From: Aureimonas frigidaquae
GTDB taxonomy: Bacteria; Pseudomonadota; Alphaproteobacteria; Rhizobiales; Rhizobiaceae
Direction of reading: 5' to 3'
NCBI RefSeq assembly: GCF_001463905.1
Contig: NZ_BBWR01000015.1
Location: 44,064 to 108,063 of the forward strand
Length of the DNA stretch: 64,000 bases
The notes under the pieces were generated by a model. That model was not told where the DNA came from. It did no database searches and worked only from the letters and a program-made list of their open reading frames with translations. How positions within the stretch are numbered: position 1 is the stretch's first letter; every line of letters starts with the position of its first letter. Shown in pieces: positions 1 through 10,252 of the stretch. The position numbers and the translations under genes were made by a program.

Positions 1-21
1 TACCATCCGTTACGCATTCGC

Positions 22-60
22 TTGAAACTTGACACAGGATCGGGCGAAGAGCCCACAATC
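22..60 (+). promoter_or_regulatory. possible promoter of the sugar-acid operon
   Basis: A TTGACA hexamer at 29-34 is followed 19 bases later by CACAAT at 54-59, and an overlapping TTGAAA lies at 22-27. The spacing is longer than ideal, so this is only a candidate. It is the only promoter-like sequence in the 89 bases before the dehydratase, whose own ribosome site is GGAAAG about 10 bases before the start. Any regulator gene would lie beyond the window edge. Confidence 0.35.
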
Positions 61-89
61 GACACGCTAGGGCAGGAAAGCCGACCGCA

Positions 90-1898
90 ATGAGCCAGGA
101 CCTGACGACCACCACGCCGAACAAACTGCGCTCGCGCGCCTGGTTCGACAATCCGCTGAACGCCGACATGACGGCGCTCTACCTCGAGCGCTACATGAAT
201 TTCGGCCTGAGCCAGGAGGAGCTGCAGTCCGGCAAGCCGATCATCGGGATCGCACAGACGGGCTCGGACCTGTCACCCTGCAACCGGCACCATCTGGAGC
301 TCGCCCAGCGCGTGCGCGAGGGCATCCGGGAAGCCGGCGGCATCGCCATCGAATTTCCCGTGCATCCGATCCAGGAAACGGGCAAGCGCCCGACGGCCGG
401 GCTCGACCGTAACCTCGCCTATCTCGGGCTTGTCGAGGTGCTTTACGGCTATCCGCTGGATGGCGTGGTCCTGACCATCGGCTGCGACAAGACCACCCCG
501 GCCTGCTTGATGGCCGCCGCGACGGTCAACATTCCGGCCATCGCGCTGTCGGTCGGTCCGATGCTGAACGGCTGGTTCCGCGGCGAGCGGACGGGCTCGG
601 GCACGATCGTCTGGAAGGCCCGCGAGCTGATGGCCAAGGGCGAGATCGACTATCAGGGCTTCGTCAAGCTGGTCGCCTCCTCGGCCCCCTCGACGGGCTA
701 TTGCAACACGATGGGCACGGCCTCGACCATGAACTCGCTGGCCGAGGCGCTCGGCATGCAGCTTCCCGGTTCGGCCGCCATACCGGCACCCTATCGCGAC
801 CGGCAGGAAGTGTCCTACCGCACGGGCCTGCGCATCGTGGACATGGTGCGCGAGGATATGAAGCCCTCCGACATCATGACGCGCGAATCCTTCATCAATG
901 CGATCCGCGTGAACTCGGCCATCGGCGGCTCGACCAACGCGCCGATCCACCTGAACGCGCTTGCGCGGCATATGGGCGTGGAACTCACCATCGACGACTG
1001 GCAGACCTATGGCCACGACATTCCGCTTCTGGTGAACCTGCAGCCGGCCGGCGAGTACCTGGCCGAGGATTATTACCATGCCGGCGGTGTGCCGGCCGTG
1101 GTCAACCAGCTCATGGAGCAGGGGCTGATCCACGAAGACGCCATGACGGTGAACGGCAAGACGATCGGCGAAAACTGCCGCGGCGCCATCATCGAGGACG
1201 CCAAGGTGATCCGGACCTTCGACCAGCCGCTGAAGGCGCAGGCCGGCTTCATCGTGCTGAAGGGCAATCTCTTCACCTCCGCCATCATGAAGACCAGCGT
1301 CATCTCGCCCGAGTTCCGCGAGCGCTACCTGTCTGACCCGACGGATCCCAATGCCTTCGAAGGGCGTGCGGTGGTGTTCGACGGGCCGGAGGATTACCAC
1401 CACCGGATCGACGATCCCGCGCTCGGCATCGACGAGCATACGGTGCTCTTCATGCGCGGGGCGGGGCCGATCGGCTACCCTGGTGCGGCGGAAGTGGTCA
1501 ACATGCGCGCGCCGGACTATCTGATCCGCAAGGGTGTCACCTCGCTCGCCTGTATCGGCGACGGGCGCCAGTCCGGCACATCGGGATCGCCCTCCATCCT
1601 GAACGCTTCGCCCGAGGCGGCGGCCGGCGGCGGCCTTGCCATCCTTCGGACGGGGGATCGGGTCCGGATCGACCTCGAGAAGGGATCGGCCAATATCCTG
1701 ATCGACGATGCGGAGCTGGAAGCCCGGCACAAGGCGCTCGCAGCGGAAGGCGGGTACCATTTCCCCGCGCACCAGACGCCCTGGCAGGAAATCCAGCGCG
1801 GCATCGTCGGGCAGATGGAAACCGGTGCGGTGCTGGAGCCGGCGGTGCGCTATCAGCGCATCGCCCAGACCCAGGGCCTCCCGCGCGACAATCACTAA
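90..1898 (+). CDS. IlvD/Edd family sugar-acid dehydratase (arabonate/xylonate/galactonate type)
   Basis: This 602-residue protein belongs to the IlvD/Edd family of iron-sulfur dehydratases, which remove water from aldonic acids to give 2-keto-3-deoxy acids. Cysteines at about 64 (SPCN), 132 (GCDKTTPAC) and 205 ([12 protein letters not shown]) match the cluster and metal positions of the sugar-acid branch. Length and a C-terminal LPRDNH resemble Caulobacter xylonate dehydratase as I remember it. It heads a run of same-strand genes for a lactonase, a KDGal kinase and a KDPGal aldolase, so galactonate is a likely substrate, with pentonates possible because these enzymes are often promiscuous. 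The exact substrate is inferred from context. Confidence 0.9.
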   Translation: MSQDLTTTTPNKLRSRAWFDNPLNADMTALYLERYMNFGLSQEELQSGKPIIGIAQTGSDLSPCNRHHLELAQRVREGIREAGGIAIEFPVHPIQETGKRPTAGLDRNLAYLGLVEVLYGYPLDGVVLTIGCDKTTPACLMAAATVNIPAIALSVGPMLNGWFRGERTGSGTIVWKARELMAKGEIDYQGFVKLVASSAPSTGYCNTMGTASTMNSLAEALGMQLPGSAAIPAPYRDRQEVSYRTGLRIVDMVREDMKPSDIMTRESFINAIRVNSAIGGSTNAPIHLNALARHMGVELTIDDWQTYGHDIPLLVNLQPAGEYLAEDYYHAGGVPAVVNQLMEQGLIHEDAMTVNGKTIGENCRGAIIEDAKVIRTFDQPLKAQAGFIVLKGNLFTSAIMKTSVISPEFRERYLSDPTDPNAFEGRAVVFDGPEDYHHRIDDPALGIDEHTVLFMRGAGPIGYPGAAEVVNMRAPDYLIRKGVTSLACIGDGRQSGTSGSPSILNASPEAAAGGGLAILRTGDRVRIDLEKGSANILIDDAELEARHKALAAEGGYHFPAHQTPWQEIQRGIVGQMETGAVLEPAVRYQRIAQTQGLPRDNH

Positions 1899-1926
1899 GC
1901 CTCGATCCGGGCGGAAGGAGACGAGA

Positions 1927-2805
1927 ATGGGCGCCGTGACGATCCTGTCGGACGATCATTGCCACCTGGGCGAAGGGGCAGCCTGGCTGCCGCTCGCCGG
2001 TCGCGCCGCCTGGTTCGATATCGTCGAGCGCCGGCTCTACGTGCACGATCTCGATACGGGTGAGACACAGCTCCACACGCTGCCCGTCATGGGATCGGTC
2101 CTGGCCGAGATCGATGCGCAGCGCCAGCTTCTCGCCTCCGACGAGGGGATCTTCGTGCGCCATGTCGCCGACGGGCGGCTGGAGCATCTTCTGTCGCTTG
2201 AGGCCGACAAGCCGGGCAACCGGTCCAATGACGGGCGGGTCCACCCCTCCGGCGCCTTGTGGATCGGCACGATGGGCCGCAAGGCCGAGAAGGAGGCCGG
2301 CTCCATCTACTGCGTTTCGCGCGGGGGGGCGGTCCGGCTCTTCGCCAATGTCACCATTCCCAATGCGATCTGCTTTTCCCCGGATGCGGCCACGGCCTAC
2401 TTCACCGATACGGATGTGAACGCCCTGATGAAGGTTGCCGTCAATCCGCAGACCGGACTGCCGGTGGGCGAGCCCTCCGTCCTGCACAAGCATGTGGGCA
2501 AGGGCGGCCTCGACGGCGCGGTGGTGGATGCGCAGGGGCTGATCTGGGTGGCGCAATGGGGTGCGGCGCAGGTCCAGGCCTATACGCCGGAGGGCGAACC
2601 GGTCCGCAGCCTGCCGCTTCCGGCCAGCAACACGTCCTGCCCGGCCTTTGTCGGGCGGAACCTCGACCGCATGATCGTCACCAGTGCCTGGCAGGGCATG
2701 GGCGATGCGGCCAAGGCCGCCGAGCCGGCCCACGGCCAGACCTTCCTGATCGACCCCGGTGCCCGCGGCCAGGCCTGGCCGCTGGCACGCCCCTTCGCGG
2801 AGTAG
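1927..2805 (+). CDS. SMP-30/gluconolactonase-type sugar lactonase
   Basis: This 292-residue beta-propeller lactonase of the SMP-30/LRE family should open aldonolactones to the free acids used by the dehydratase just upstream. The N-terminal HLGEGAAW carries the conserved metal-binding glutamate, GNRSNDGRVHPSG holds the central asparagine and aspartate, and FTDTDVNAL lies in the last blades. The start at 1927 follows a strong GGAAGGAG site; an in-frame extension back to 1708 lies inside the dehydratase gene and is rejected. It begins 28 bases after the dehydratase stop, which suggests co-transcription. Whether the substrate is galactono-, arabino- or xylonolactone cannot be told. Confidence 0.88.
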   Translation: MGAVTILSDDHCHLGEGAAWLPLAGRAAWFDIVERRLYVHDLDTGETQLHTLPVMGSVLAEIDAQRQLLASDEGIFVRHVADGRLEHLLSLEADKPGNRSNDGRVHPSGALWIGTMGRKAEKEAGSIYCVSRGGAVRLFANVTIPNAICFSPDAATAYFTDTDVNALMKVAVNPQTGLPVGEPSVLHKHVGKGGLDGAVVDAQGLIWVAQWGAAQVQAYTPEGEPVRSLPLPASNTSCPAFVGRNLDRMIVTSAWQGMGDAAKAAEPAHGQTFLIDPGARGQAWPLARPFAE

Positions 2806-2810
2806 GGGCG

Positions 2811-3737
2811 ATGAGCGAAGCCGTCGCACTGGCCGTTGACTGGGGCACGACCAGCTTCCGCATGTGGGCGCTCGGACCGGAAGGGGAGGTGCTGTGCGAG
2901 CGGCGCGCCGCCGACGGTTTGATGTCGGCGGTGTCCGAAGGGTTCGAGGCGGTGCTGGAGCGCCATGCGCAGGCGGCCGGCATCGGCCCCGACGTGCCCG
3001 CCATGCTCTGCGGCATGGTCGGCTCGCGCACCGGCTGGATGGAGGTGCCCTATATCGACGCGCCGGTGGCGCTCATCGATCTCGGGCGGCATGCCGCGCG
3101 GGTGGCCGGGGTGCGCCGGGAAACGCGGATCCTGCCGGGCGTGGCGCAACGCGGCTTCGCGCCCGACGTCATGCGGGGGGAGGAAACCAAGCTTCTCGGC
3201 CTCGGCCGGGAAGACGGCCTTGTCCTGATGCCCGGAACGCATACGAAGTGGGTCCGGCTGGAGGGCGGGCGCCTGACACGCTTTTCCACCTTCATGACGG
3301 GCGAGATCTTCGCCCATCTGCGCGGTGCGCCCAACTCGGTGCTCGCCCAGGCCTTGCCCTCCAGCGCCGAGGGCCCGGACACGGATACGCCCGCCTTTGC
3401 GCAGGCGGTTCGCGATGGCTTCGAGGCGCCGGAAGGCATCGCCAACCGGCTCTTCGGGCTTCGCGCATCCTGGCTCCTGGACGACACGCCGCCGGCACGG
3501 ACGCTGGCGCGGCTGTCCGGCCTCCTGATCGGCGCAGAACTCGCCGGCGCGGCCAAGCTGCACGGCGCGCTCGACGGCTGCTGCCTGGTCGGGGCGGGCC
3601 CGGGCGCAGAGGCCTATGGGCGCGCGCTCGATGCCGTCGGCGTGGCGCGGGTTGCGCAGGTGGATGCCGATATCTGTGTCCGCAACGGCCTGATCCGGGC
3701 CGCGCGGGGCGTTACCCTGGAGGATGCGGGCGCATGA
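2811..3737 (+). CDS. dgoK: 2-dehydro-3-deoxygalactonokinase
   Basis: This 308-residue sugar kinase phosphorylates 2-keto-3-deoxygalactonate at C6 in the De Ley-Doudoroff galactose pathway. The N-terminal AVDWGTTSFRMW is the phosphate-1 motif of the DgoK family, MLCGMVGSRTGW is characteristic of it, and GAGPGAEAYGRAL near the C-terminus fits the nucleotide-binding region. The start lies five bases after the lactonase stop. The stop overlaps the aldolase start as ATGA, which implies translational coupling. Length matches the family. Confidence 0.93.
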   Translation: MSEAVALAVDWGTTSFRMWALGPEGEVLCERRAADGLMSAVSEGFEAVLERHAQAAGIGPDVPAMLCGMVGSRTGWMEVPYIDAPVALIDLGRHAARVAGVRRETRILPGVAQRGFAPDVMRGEETKLLGLGREDGLVLMPGTHTKWVRLEGGRLTRFSTFMTGEIFAHLRGAPNSVLAQALPSSAEGPDTDTPAFAQAVRDGFEAPEGIANRLFGLRASWLLDDTPPARTLARLSGLLIGAELAGAAKLHGALDGCCLVGAGPGAEAYGRALDAVGVARVAQVDADICVRNGLIRAARGVTLEDAGA

Positions 3738-4378
3738 GCGAGATCCAAGCGACACCCTGGCCCACGCTGCGGCGCGATCTGGTGGCCATCCTGCGCGGAA
3801 TCACCATCGACGAGATCGAGCCAGTGATCGGCGCGCTGGTCGAAGCCGGTTTCGAGGCGATCGAAATCCCGCTGAACTCGCCCGCGCCGTTCCGCTCCAT
3901 CGAGGCGGCCTTGCGCGTGGCGCCGCCCGATTGCCTGATCGGCGCGGGCACGGTGCTGAGCGTCGAGGATGTGGACCGGCTTGCCCATGTGGGCGGGCGG
4001 TTGACCGTGAGCCCGAATGTCGATGCCGCCGTCATCGGCCATGCGGCCCGGCTCGGCATGGTGACCATGCCCGGCATCTTCACGCCCAGCGAGGCCTTTG
4101 CGGCGTTGCGCGCCGGGGCGAGCGCCCTGAAGTTCTTTCCGGCCAGCGTGCTCGGCCCATCCGGCATCGCCGCCATTTCGGCGGTGCTGCCCAGGGGCAC
4201 GGTGCTGGGTGCGGTGGGCGGAGTGTCCGAGGCGGACTTTGCCGGCTTTGCGACGATCGGCCTTCGGACCTTCGGCCTCGGCTCCAGCCTTTACAAGCCG
4301 GGCATGTCGCCGGAGGTGGTGGCGCAGCGCGCCCGGGCGACGATCGACGCCTATGATGCGGTTTACGGCAGGGACTAG
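3734..4378 (+). CDS. dgoA: 2-dehydro-3-deoxy-6-phosphogalactonate aldolase
   Basis: This 214-residue class I aldolase of the KDPG/KDPGal family splits the DgoK product into pyruvate and glyceraldehyde 3-phosphate. The Schiff-base lysine is K133 in ALKFFPAS, and the catalytic glutamate is E44 in EIPLNS. GAGTV and VSPNVD are the usual barrel strands. It overlaps dgoK by four bases. Pairing with dgoK rather than a KDG kinase favours galactonate over gluconate as the substrate route. This completes the lower pathway, but the initial sugar dehydrogenase is not in the window. Confidence 0.92.
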   Translation: MSEIQATPWPTLRRDLVAILRGITIDEIEPVIGALVEAGFEAIEIPLNSPAPFRSIEAALRVAPPDCLIGAGTVLSVEDVDRLAHVGGRLTVSPNVDAAVIGHAARLGMVTMPGIFTPSEAFAALRAGASALKFFPASVLGPSGIAAISAVLPRGTVLGAVGGVSEADFAGFATIGLRTFGLGSSLYKPGMSPEVVAQRARATIDAYDAVYGRD

Positions 4379-4466
4379 ACGCCCGGCCGGGGGAGTTTCC
4401 AGCCGCAGGGGTGCGCGCTGGAGGTTTTGCGGTTCGCATGGTGCGGCCGTATGGGAGGTACCGGAA

Positions 4467-5528
4467 ATGAACAGACTGGTGAAATGGGCCGCGGCCCTGG
4501 CGATCGGTGCGTCCATGGCGATGCCCGCAGTGGCGCAGGACAAGGGGCTCGTGGGCATCGCCATGCCGACGAAGTCCTCGGCACGCTGGATCGACGACGG
4601 CAACAACATGTCCAAGACCCTGCAGGACCGCGGTTACGAGACCGACCTGCAATATGCCGAGGACGATATCCCGAACCAGCTCTCCCAGGTGGAGAACATG
4701 GTCGTGAAGGGCGCCAAGGTCCTGGTCATCGCGTCCATCGACGGCACGACGCTGTCGGACGTGCTGCAGCAGGCAGCCGATACGGGTGTCAAGGTGATTG
4801 CCTATGACCGCCTCATCCGCGATACGCCGAACGTCGACTATTACGCCACCTTCGACAACTTCCAGGTGGGTGTTCTGCAGGCGACGTCCATCGTCGACAG
4901 CCTCGGCCTGAAGACCGCGGAAGGCCCCTTCAACGTCGAGCTCTTCGGCGGCTCGCCGGATGATAACAACGCCTACTTCTTCTACAATGGCGCCATGAGC
5001 GTGCTGCAGCCCTATATCGACAGCGGCAAGATCGTCGTCCAGTCGGGCCAGACCGGCATGGACAAGGTCTCGACCCTGCGCTGGGACGGCGCGGTGGCGC
5101 AGGCGCGCATGGACAACATCCTGTCCGCCTACTACACGGACAAGAAGCTCGATGCGGTCCTGTCGCCCTATGACGGCCTGTCGATCGGCATCCTGTCCTC
5201 GCTCAAGGGCGTGGGCTACGGCTCCGGCGACATGAAGATGCCCGTCGTCACCGGCCAGGACGCCGAGGTTCCCTCGATCAAGTCGATCCTGGCGGGCGAG
5301 CAGACCTCGACCATCTTCAAGGATACGCGCGAACTCGCCAAGGTGACGGCCAACATGGTCGACGCCGTGGTCAGCGGCGGGCAGCCCGAGGTCAACGACA
5401 CCACGACCTACGAGAACGGCGTGAAGACCGTGCCGTCCTACCTCCTGAAGCCGGTCATCGTGACCAAGGACAACTGGAAGCAGGTCCTGGTCGACAGCGG
5501 CTACTACACCGAAGACCAGATCAAGTAG
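4467..5528 (+). CDS. chvE: multiple-sugar-binding periplasmic protein ChvE
   Basis: This 353-residue binding protein has a signal peptide (residues 1-24, cleavage after AVAQ) and a mature N-terminus beginning [20 protein letters not shown]. That sequence and the later [21 protein letters not shown] and LLKPVIVTK stretches agree very closely with Agrobacterium ChvE as I remember it. ChvE binds galactose, arabinose, xylose and glucose and delivers them to the GguAB transporter; in Agrobacterium it also signals to VirA. The start follows GGGAGG. An 88-base gap separates it from dgoA, and a stem-loop follows it. Its position next to aldonate catabolism genes links uptake to breakdown. Confidence 0.95.
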   Translation: MNRLVKWAAALAIGASMAMPAVAQDKGLVGIAMPTKSSARWIDDGNNMSKTLQDRGYETDLQYAEDDIPNQLSQVENMVVKGAKVLVIASIDGTTLSDVLQQAADTGVKVIAYDRLIRDTPNVDYYATFDNFQVGVLQATSIVDSLGLKTAEGPFNVELFGGSPDDNNAYFFYNGAMSVLQPYIDSGKIVVQSGQTGMDKVSTLRWDGAVAQARMDNILSAYYTDKKLDAVLSPYDGLSIGILSSLKGVGYGSGDMKMPVVTGQDAEVPSIKSILAGEQTSTIFKDTRELAKVTANMVDAVVSGGQPEVNDTTTYENGVKTVPSYLLKPVIVTKDNWKQVLVDSGYYTEDQIK

Positions 5529-5536
5529 GATCGAAA

Positions 5537-5556
5537 GGGGCGCCGAAAGGCGCCCC
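5537..5556 (+). repeat. perfect stem-loop between chvE and gguA
   Basis: GGGGCGCC (5537-5544) and GGCGCCCC (5549-5556) form a perfect 8-bp stem closed by a GAAA tetraloop of the stable GNRA class. No T-tract follows, so it is unlikely to be a normal terminator. It lies nine bases after the chvE stop. A role in protecting the chvE mRNA end or partly attenuating gguAB is inferred; the same arrangement occurs at three other junctions in this window. Confidence 0.8.
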
Positions 5557-5589
5557 GCCCTTCAGCGTGCGGGGCAGGAAAGGCTCAGC

Positions 5590-7122
5590 ATGAACGCCAT
5601 TCTGGAAATGCGCGGCATATCCAAATCCTTCACCGGCGTGAAAGCGCTGAGCGATGTGAACCTGTCGGTCATGCCGGCGGAGATCCACGCCGTGGTGGGA
5701 GAGAACGGGGCCGGAAAATCGACCTTGATGAAGGTCCTGTCGGGGGTCTACCCCCACGGCTCCTATGACGGGCAGATCCTCTTCGAAGGAGAGGAGCGGC
5801 AGTTTCGCACCGTCAACGATTCCGAGGCGCTCGGCATCATCATCATCCATCAGGAACTGGCCCTGATCCCGCTCATGTCGATCGCCGAGAACATCTTTCT
5901 CGGCAACGCGCCGACGCGCTTCGGCGTGATCGATCGCTCGGCGGTGTTCGAGCAGTCGCGGGCGCTTCTGGACAAGGTGGGGCTGAAGGACAATCCGGAC
6001 ACCCGCATCGCCGATATCGGCGTCGGCAAGCAGCAGCTGGTCGAGATCGCCAAGGCTTTGTCCAAGAAGGTGCGCCTGCTCATCCTGGACGAGCCGACCG
6101 CGAGCCTGAACGAGGCCGATTCCGACGCGCTCCTGAACCTTCTCATGGAGTTCCGGCGGCAGGGAATCTCCTCGATCCTCATCTCGCACAAGCTGAACGA
6201 GATTTCCCGCGTCGCGGACCGCATCACCGTTCTGCGCGATGGCCGCACGGTGGGCACGATTGATTGCCACGAGGGCCCCGTGCCGGAGGACGAGATCATC
6301 CGCCGTATGGTCGATCGCGATCTCGAAAGCCGTTTTCCCAAGCGCGTGCCGAAGATCGGGGAGACCATCTTCGAGGTGCGCGACTGGAGTGTCGAGGACC
6401 CGCTACGCCCCGGCCGGGATGCCGTGCACAAGCTGAACTTCTCGGTCCGGGCAGGGGAGATCGTCGGCATTGCCGGGCTGATGGGCGCGGGCCGCACGGA
6501 ATTTGCCATGAGCGTCTTCGGACGGTCATGGGGCCGCAACATCCGCGGCGAGGTGCAGATGCACGGCAAGCCCGTGGACCTGACCACCGTTCCGCGCGCC
6601 ATTGCGGCGGGGCTTGCCTATGTGACCGAGGATCGCAAGCAGCTCGGCCTGCTCCTCGACGAGGATATCCGCAAGAACATCACCCTGGCGCATCTGAACG
6701 GTGTCTCGAACCGCGGCGTGCTGGACGATATCGCGGAGCTCAAGACCGCCGAGGGCTACCGGCAGCGCATGCGCATCCGGTCTTCCAGCGTCTACCAGGA
6801 TACCGGCAAGCTGTCGGGCGGGAACCAGCAGAAGGTCGTCCTGTCCAAATGGCTCTTCGCCGAGCCCGAGGTGCTCATCCTGGACGAGCCGACGCGCGGC
6901 ATCGACGTGGGTGCGAAATACGAAATCTATTCCATCATCAACGACCTTGCCGACAGCGGTAAGGGGGTCGTGATGATCTCTTCCGAAATGCCCGAACTCC
7001 TCGGCATCTGCGACCGCATCATGGTGATGAACGAGGGGCAGTTCGTCGGCGCCTTCCAGCGGGAGGAGGCCAGCCAGGAGAAGATCATGCGCGCCATCAT
7101 GCGCAAGGAGATCCTTCAATGA
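5590..7122 (+). CDS. gguA: sugar ABC transporter ATPase GguA
   Basis: This 510-residue protein has two fused ABC domains, as usual for the carbohydrate uptake 2 family. The first has Walker [10 protein letters not shown] at 37-45 and Walker [11 protein letters not shown]. The second has a degenerate Walker A (GLMGAGRTE) but an intact LSGGNQQK signature and [10 protein letters not shown]. The degenerate second site is normal for RbsA/XylG/GguA proteins. It energises import through GguB with ChvE as receptor. The ribosome site is GGAAAGG. The gene ends in a four-base ATGA overlap with gguB. Confidence 0.95.
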   Translation: MNAILEMRGISKSFTGVKALSDVNLSVMPAEIHAVVGENGAGKSTLMKVLSGVYPHGSYDGQILFEGEERQFRTVNDSEALGIIIIHQELALIPLMSIAENIFLGNAPTRFGVIDRSAVFEQSRALLDKVGLKDNPDTRIADIGVGKQQLVEIAKALSKKVRLLILDEPTASLNEADSDALLNLLMEFRRQGISSILISHKLNEISRVADRITVLRDGRTVGTIDCHEGPVPEDEIIRRMVDRDLESRFPKRVPKIGETIFEVRDWSVEDPLRPGRDAVHKLNFSVRAGEIVGIAGLMGAGRTEFAMSVFGRSWGRNIRGEVQMHGKPVDLTTVPRAIAAGLAYVTEDRKQLGLLLDEDIRKNITLAHLNGVSNRGVLDDIAELKTAEGYRQRMRIRSSSVYQDTGKLSGGNQQKVVLSKWLFAEPEVLILDEPTRGIDVGAKYEIYSIINDLADSGKGVVMISSEMPELLGICDRIMVMNEGQFVGAFQREEASQEKIMRAIMRKEILQ

Positions 7123-8303
7123 GCGACAATACGGCCGTCGCGCAGAAGCGCGATTACACCGGCTTCCTCAAGAACAATCTGCGTGACTACGGCATGCTCC
7201 TGTCGCTGCTGGCGATCATGATCTTCTTCCAGGTCATGACGGACGGCACGCTGATGCGACCGCTCAATCTGACCAACCTGATCCTGCAGAACAGCTACAT
7301 CGTCATCATGGCGCTGGGCATGCTCCTGGTGATCGTGTCGGGCCATATCGACCTGTCGGTCGGCTCCGTCGCCGGCTTCGTCGGCGCGGTGGCCGCGGTG
7401 CTGATGGTCAAGCTCGGAATGCCGGCCATCGCGGCGGCGGCCATCTGCCTCGTCATCGGTGGGGTCATCGGCGCGGCGCAGGGCTGGTTCGTGGCTTACC
7501 TGCGCATTCCGTCCTTCATCGTCACGCTGGCCGGCATGCTCGTCTTCAAGGGGCTGAGCCTGGCGGTGCTGGGCGGCGCGTCGGTCGGCCCGTTCCCGAC
7601 GAGCTTCCAGCGCCTGTCCTCCGGCTTCATTCCCGATGCCTTCGACACGCCCGGCCTGAAGCTCACCTCGCTCATTTTGGGCACAGCGCTTGCGCTGGCG
7701 CTCGTCTATCTGAACTTCCGCAACCGGGCGCGCCAGCAATTGCACAACACCGAGACGGAGCCCTACGGCTTCTTCGTTTTGAAGAACATCGTGCTCTTCA
7801 CGGTCATCACCTACTTCACCTATCTCCTGGCCTCGCTGCGCGGCCTGCCCAACGTTCTGATCATCATGGTGGCGCTCATCGCGCTCTATGCCTTCGTGGC
7901 CAACCGCACCACGATCGGGCGGCAGATCTATGCCGTGGGCGGCAATGAGAAAGCGGCCAAGCTGTCCGGTGTCATGACCGAGCGCCTGACCTTCTACACC
8001 TTCGTCAATATGGGCGTTTTGGCCGCGCTGGCGGGGCTGATCTTCGCCGCGCGGCTCAACACCGCAACGCCGAAGGCAGGCCTCGGCTTCGAGCTCGACG
8101 TCATTGCCGCCTGCTTCATCGGCGGGGCCTCGGCCTATGGCGGTGTCGGCAAGGTCGTTGGAGCGGTGATCGGCGCCTTCATCATGGGCGTGATGAACAA
8201 CGGCATGTCGATCCTGGGCATCGGCATCGATTATCAGCAGGTCATCAAGGGTCTGGTGCTCTTGGGCGCCGTCTGCATCGACGTCTACAACCAGCGCCGC
8301 TGA
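7119..8303 (+). CDS. gguB: sugar ABC transporter permease GguB
   Basis: This 394-residue inner-membrane permease has multiple hydrophobic segments and the motif [14 protein letters not shown] typical of RbsC/XylH/GguB permeases, plus a late [21 protein letters not shown] segment. It forms the channel for sugars delivered by ChvE and powered by GguA. The start overlaps the gguA stop by four bases. The small gguC gene that follows gguAB in Agrobacterium is absent; the next gene is purU. The extra central segment around residues 195-245 is normal for the longer XylH-like permeases. Confidence 0.94.
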   Translation: MSDNTAVAQKRDYTGFLKNNLRDYGMLLSLLAIMIFFQVMTDGTLMRPLNLTNLILQNSYIVIMALGMLLVIVSGHIDLSVGSVAGFVGAVAAVLMVKLGMPAIAAAAICLVIGGVIGAAQGWFVAYLRIPSFIVTLAGMLVFKGLSLAVLGGASVGPFPTSFQRLSSGFIPDAFDTPGLKLTSLILGTALALALVYLNFRNRARQQLHNTETEPYGFFVLKNIVLFTVITYFTYLLASLRGLPNVLIIMVALIALYAFVANRTTIGRQIYAVGGNEKAAKLSGVMTERLTFYTFVNMGVLAALAGLIFAARLNTATPKAGLGFELDVIAACFIGGASAYGGVGKVVGAVIGAFIMGVMNNGMSILGIGIDYQQVIKGLVLLGAVCIDVYNQRR

Positions 8304-8315
8304 GCGGCAGGCGCG

Positions 8316-8354
8316 AGCGGGCCAGCCCATCGTCGGGCAGGGCAGGCCCGCTTT
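8316..8354 (+). terminator. possible terminator after gguB
   Basis: AGCGGGCC (8316-8323) can pair with GGCCCGCT (8345-8352), with an inner CCC/GGG pairing in the 21-base loop, and a short TTT follows. It lies in the 123-base gap between gguB and purU. The T-run is weak, so termination efficiency is uncertain. Confidence 0.4.
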
Positions 8355-8426
8355 CGCAAACGGAGTTCACCTATGGCTGCATATGTCTTATAGGCGGTGC
8401 AACATGCCGCCCGTGGAGTCGCAGCC

Positions 8427-9287
8427 ATGTCCGAAGAATATGTCCTGACCCTGTCCTGCCCGAACAAGCCGGGCATCGTGGCGGCCGTGTCGCGCCATCT
8501 CTACGAGGTGGGTGCCGACATTCGCGAGGCGCATCAGTTCGACGATGCCGAGACGGGCCGCTTCTTCATGCGCGTGCGCTTCAACTTCGTGGGCCCCGTG
8601 CCCGATGGCGACACGCTGACGCAAGGCTTTGCGCCGATTGCGGACGGCTTTGGCATGGTGTGGAAGCTTTCCGCCGTCGGCGAGCGGGCCAAGGTTCTCA
8701 TCCTCGTATCGCGCTTCGATCACTGCCTGGCCGATCTTCTCTATCGCTGGCGGATCGGTGAGTTGTCGATGGACATCGTCGGCATCGTCGCCAACTACCC
8801 GCGAGAGACCTACGCCCATCTCGATTTCGCGGATGTGCCCTTCCACTATCTGCCCGTATCCCGCCAGACCAAGCTGGAACAGGAAGCCGATGTGTGGCGC
8901 GTGGTGCAGTCCACCGGGGCCGAGCTCGTCGTTCTGGCGCGCTACATGCAGATCCTGTCCGATGGGCTGGCGGCCAAGCTGGCCGGCAAGTGCATCAACA
9001 TCCACCATTCCTTCCTGCCGGGCTTCAAGGGCGCCAGGCCCTACCACCAGGCCCATCGCCGCGGCGTGAAGCTCATCGGCGCGACGGCCCATTACGTGAC
9101 GGCCGACCTCGACGAGGGGCCGATCATCGAGCAGGACGTCGAGCGCATATCGCACCACGACACGCCCGAGGACCTGGTGCGCAAGGGGCGCGACATCGAG
9201 CGCCGGGTCCTGTCCCGCGCAATCGCCTGGCACCTCGACAACCGGGTCATTGCGAACGGATCGAAGACGGTCGTCTTTCGCGACTGA
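8427..9287 (+). CDS. purU: formyltetrahydrofolate deformylase
   Basis: This 286-residue enzyme hydrolyses 10-formyl-tetrahydrofolate to formate and tetrahydrofolate. An N-terminal ACT-type regulatory domain (about 1-85) precedes a formyltransferase-like catalytic domain with the triad residues N191, H193 ([20 protein letters not shown]) and D229 ([11 protein letters not shown]). The chosen ATG follows a GGAG site; a GTG ten codons upstream is less likely. It lies 12 bases before folD, so the two genes probably form an operon. Together they can run methylene-THF oxidation through to formate. Confidence 0.95.
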   Translation: MSEEYVLTLSCPNKPGIVAAVSRHLYEVGADIREAHQFDDAETGRFFMRVRFNFVGPVPDGDTLTQGFAPIADGFGMVWKLSAVGERAKVLILVSRFDHCLADLLYRWRIGELSMDIVGIVANYPRETYAHLDFADVPFHYLPVSRQTKLEQEADVWRVVQSTGAELVVLARYMQILSDGLAAKLAGKCINIHHSFLPGFKGARPYHQAHRRGVKLIGATAHYVTADLDEGPIIEQDVERISHHDTPEDLVRKGRDIERRVLSRAIAWHLDNRVIANGSKTVVFRD

Positions 9288-9299
9288 AGGAGAGGGCAC

Positions 9300-10181
9300 A
9301 TGGCCGCAACTATCATCGACGGCAAGGCGGAAGCCGCTCGGGTCCGCGCCCTGGTGGCAACCGATGCGGCGGCATTCGAAGCCGCGCACGGACGCAAGGT
9401 GGGGCTGGCGGTCGTGCTGGTCGGATCCGATCCCGCCAGCGAGGTCTATGTCGGCTCCAAGGTCCGCCTGACCCGGGAAGCCGGGATGGAAAGCTTCGAG
9501 CACCGGCTCCCCGCCGATACGGCTGAGGCCGATCTTCTGGCGCTGGTGGCGCAGTTGAACGCAGACCCGGCGGTGGATGGCATTCTCGTGCAGCTGCCCC
9601 TGCCGGCGCCGCTCGATGCCGGCCCGGTCATCGCGGCCATCGATCCTGAGAAGGACGTGGACGGGCTGCACCCGGAAAATGCCGGCCGCCTGATGGCCGG
9701 GCTGCCGGGGCTCGTGCCCTGCACGCCGCTCGGCGCCATGCACCTGATCAGCCGGACCTTGGGCGATGTCACCGGGCTGAACGCGGTCGTGCTCGGCCGA
9801 TCGAACCTCGTCGGCAAGCCCGTGGCCCAGCTTCTCCTCGGCGCCAATGCCACCGTCACCATGGCGCATTCGCGCACGCGGGAGCTTCCCGCCCTGTGCC
9901 GCACCGCCGATATTCTGGTGGCCGCCGTCGGCCGCCCGAACCTCGTGCGGGGCGACTGGATCAAGCCGGGGGCAACCGTGATCGATGTCGGCATAAACCG
10001 GCTGGACCCGCGCGAGGGTGAGGCGAAGGGCCGGCTCGTCGGCGATGTCTGCTTCGACGAAGCCCTGGCGGTCGCGGCCGCGCTGACGCCGGTGCCCGGG
10101 GGTGTCGGGCCCATGACGATCGCCTTCCTTCTGCGCAATACGGTGACCGCCGCGACGCGGCGACAGGCCGCGGCGAAATAA
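9300..10181 (+). CDS. folD: bifunctional methylenetetrahydrofolate dehydrogenase/methenyltetrahydrofolate cyclohydrolase
   Basis: This 293-residue enzyme interconverts 5,10-methylene-THF and 10-formyl-THF using NADP. The catalytic tyrosine and lysine are Y50 and K54 in the motif [27 protein letters not shown] and the nucleotide-binding [14 protein letters not shown] are all family motifs, and the C-terminal [11 protein letters not shown] is present. It has a GGAGAGG ribosome site directly after purU. Its 10-formyl-THF product is the substrate of PurU. Confidence 0.97.
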   Translation: MAATIIDGKAEAARVRALVATDAAAFEAAHGRKVGLAVVLVGSDPASEVYVGSKVRLTREAGMESFEHRLPADTAEADLLALVAQLNADPAVDGILVQLPLPAPLDAGPVIAAIDPEKDVDGLHPENAGRLMAGLPGLVPCTPLGAMHLISRTLGDVTGLNAVVLGRSNLVGKPVAQLLLGANATVTMAHSRTRELPALCRTADILVAAVGRPNLVRGDWIKPGATVIDVGINRLDPREGEAKGRLVGDVCFDEALAVAAALTPVPGGVGPMTIAFLLRNTVTAATRRQAAAK

Positions 10182-10252
10182 TCGCCGGGTACGAAATTTG
10201 ATTTGGCATTTGAACTGGTAATGGACATATAGCAGCTGTTCCTGACAGCGAG

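Noticed and set aside
273..1895. Long antisense frame (540 codons) across the dehydratase gene
   Set aside because: Its translation is arginine/histidine/glycine-rich without motifs, and the opposite strand encodes a clear IlvD/Edd enzyme. It is a GC-bias shadow.
5537..5556. Intrinsic terminator after chvE
   Set aside because: The stem is strong but no T-run follows, and gguA starts 34 bases later without another promoter that I can see.
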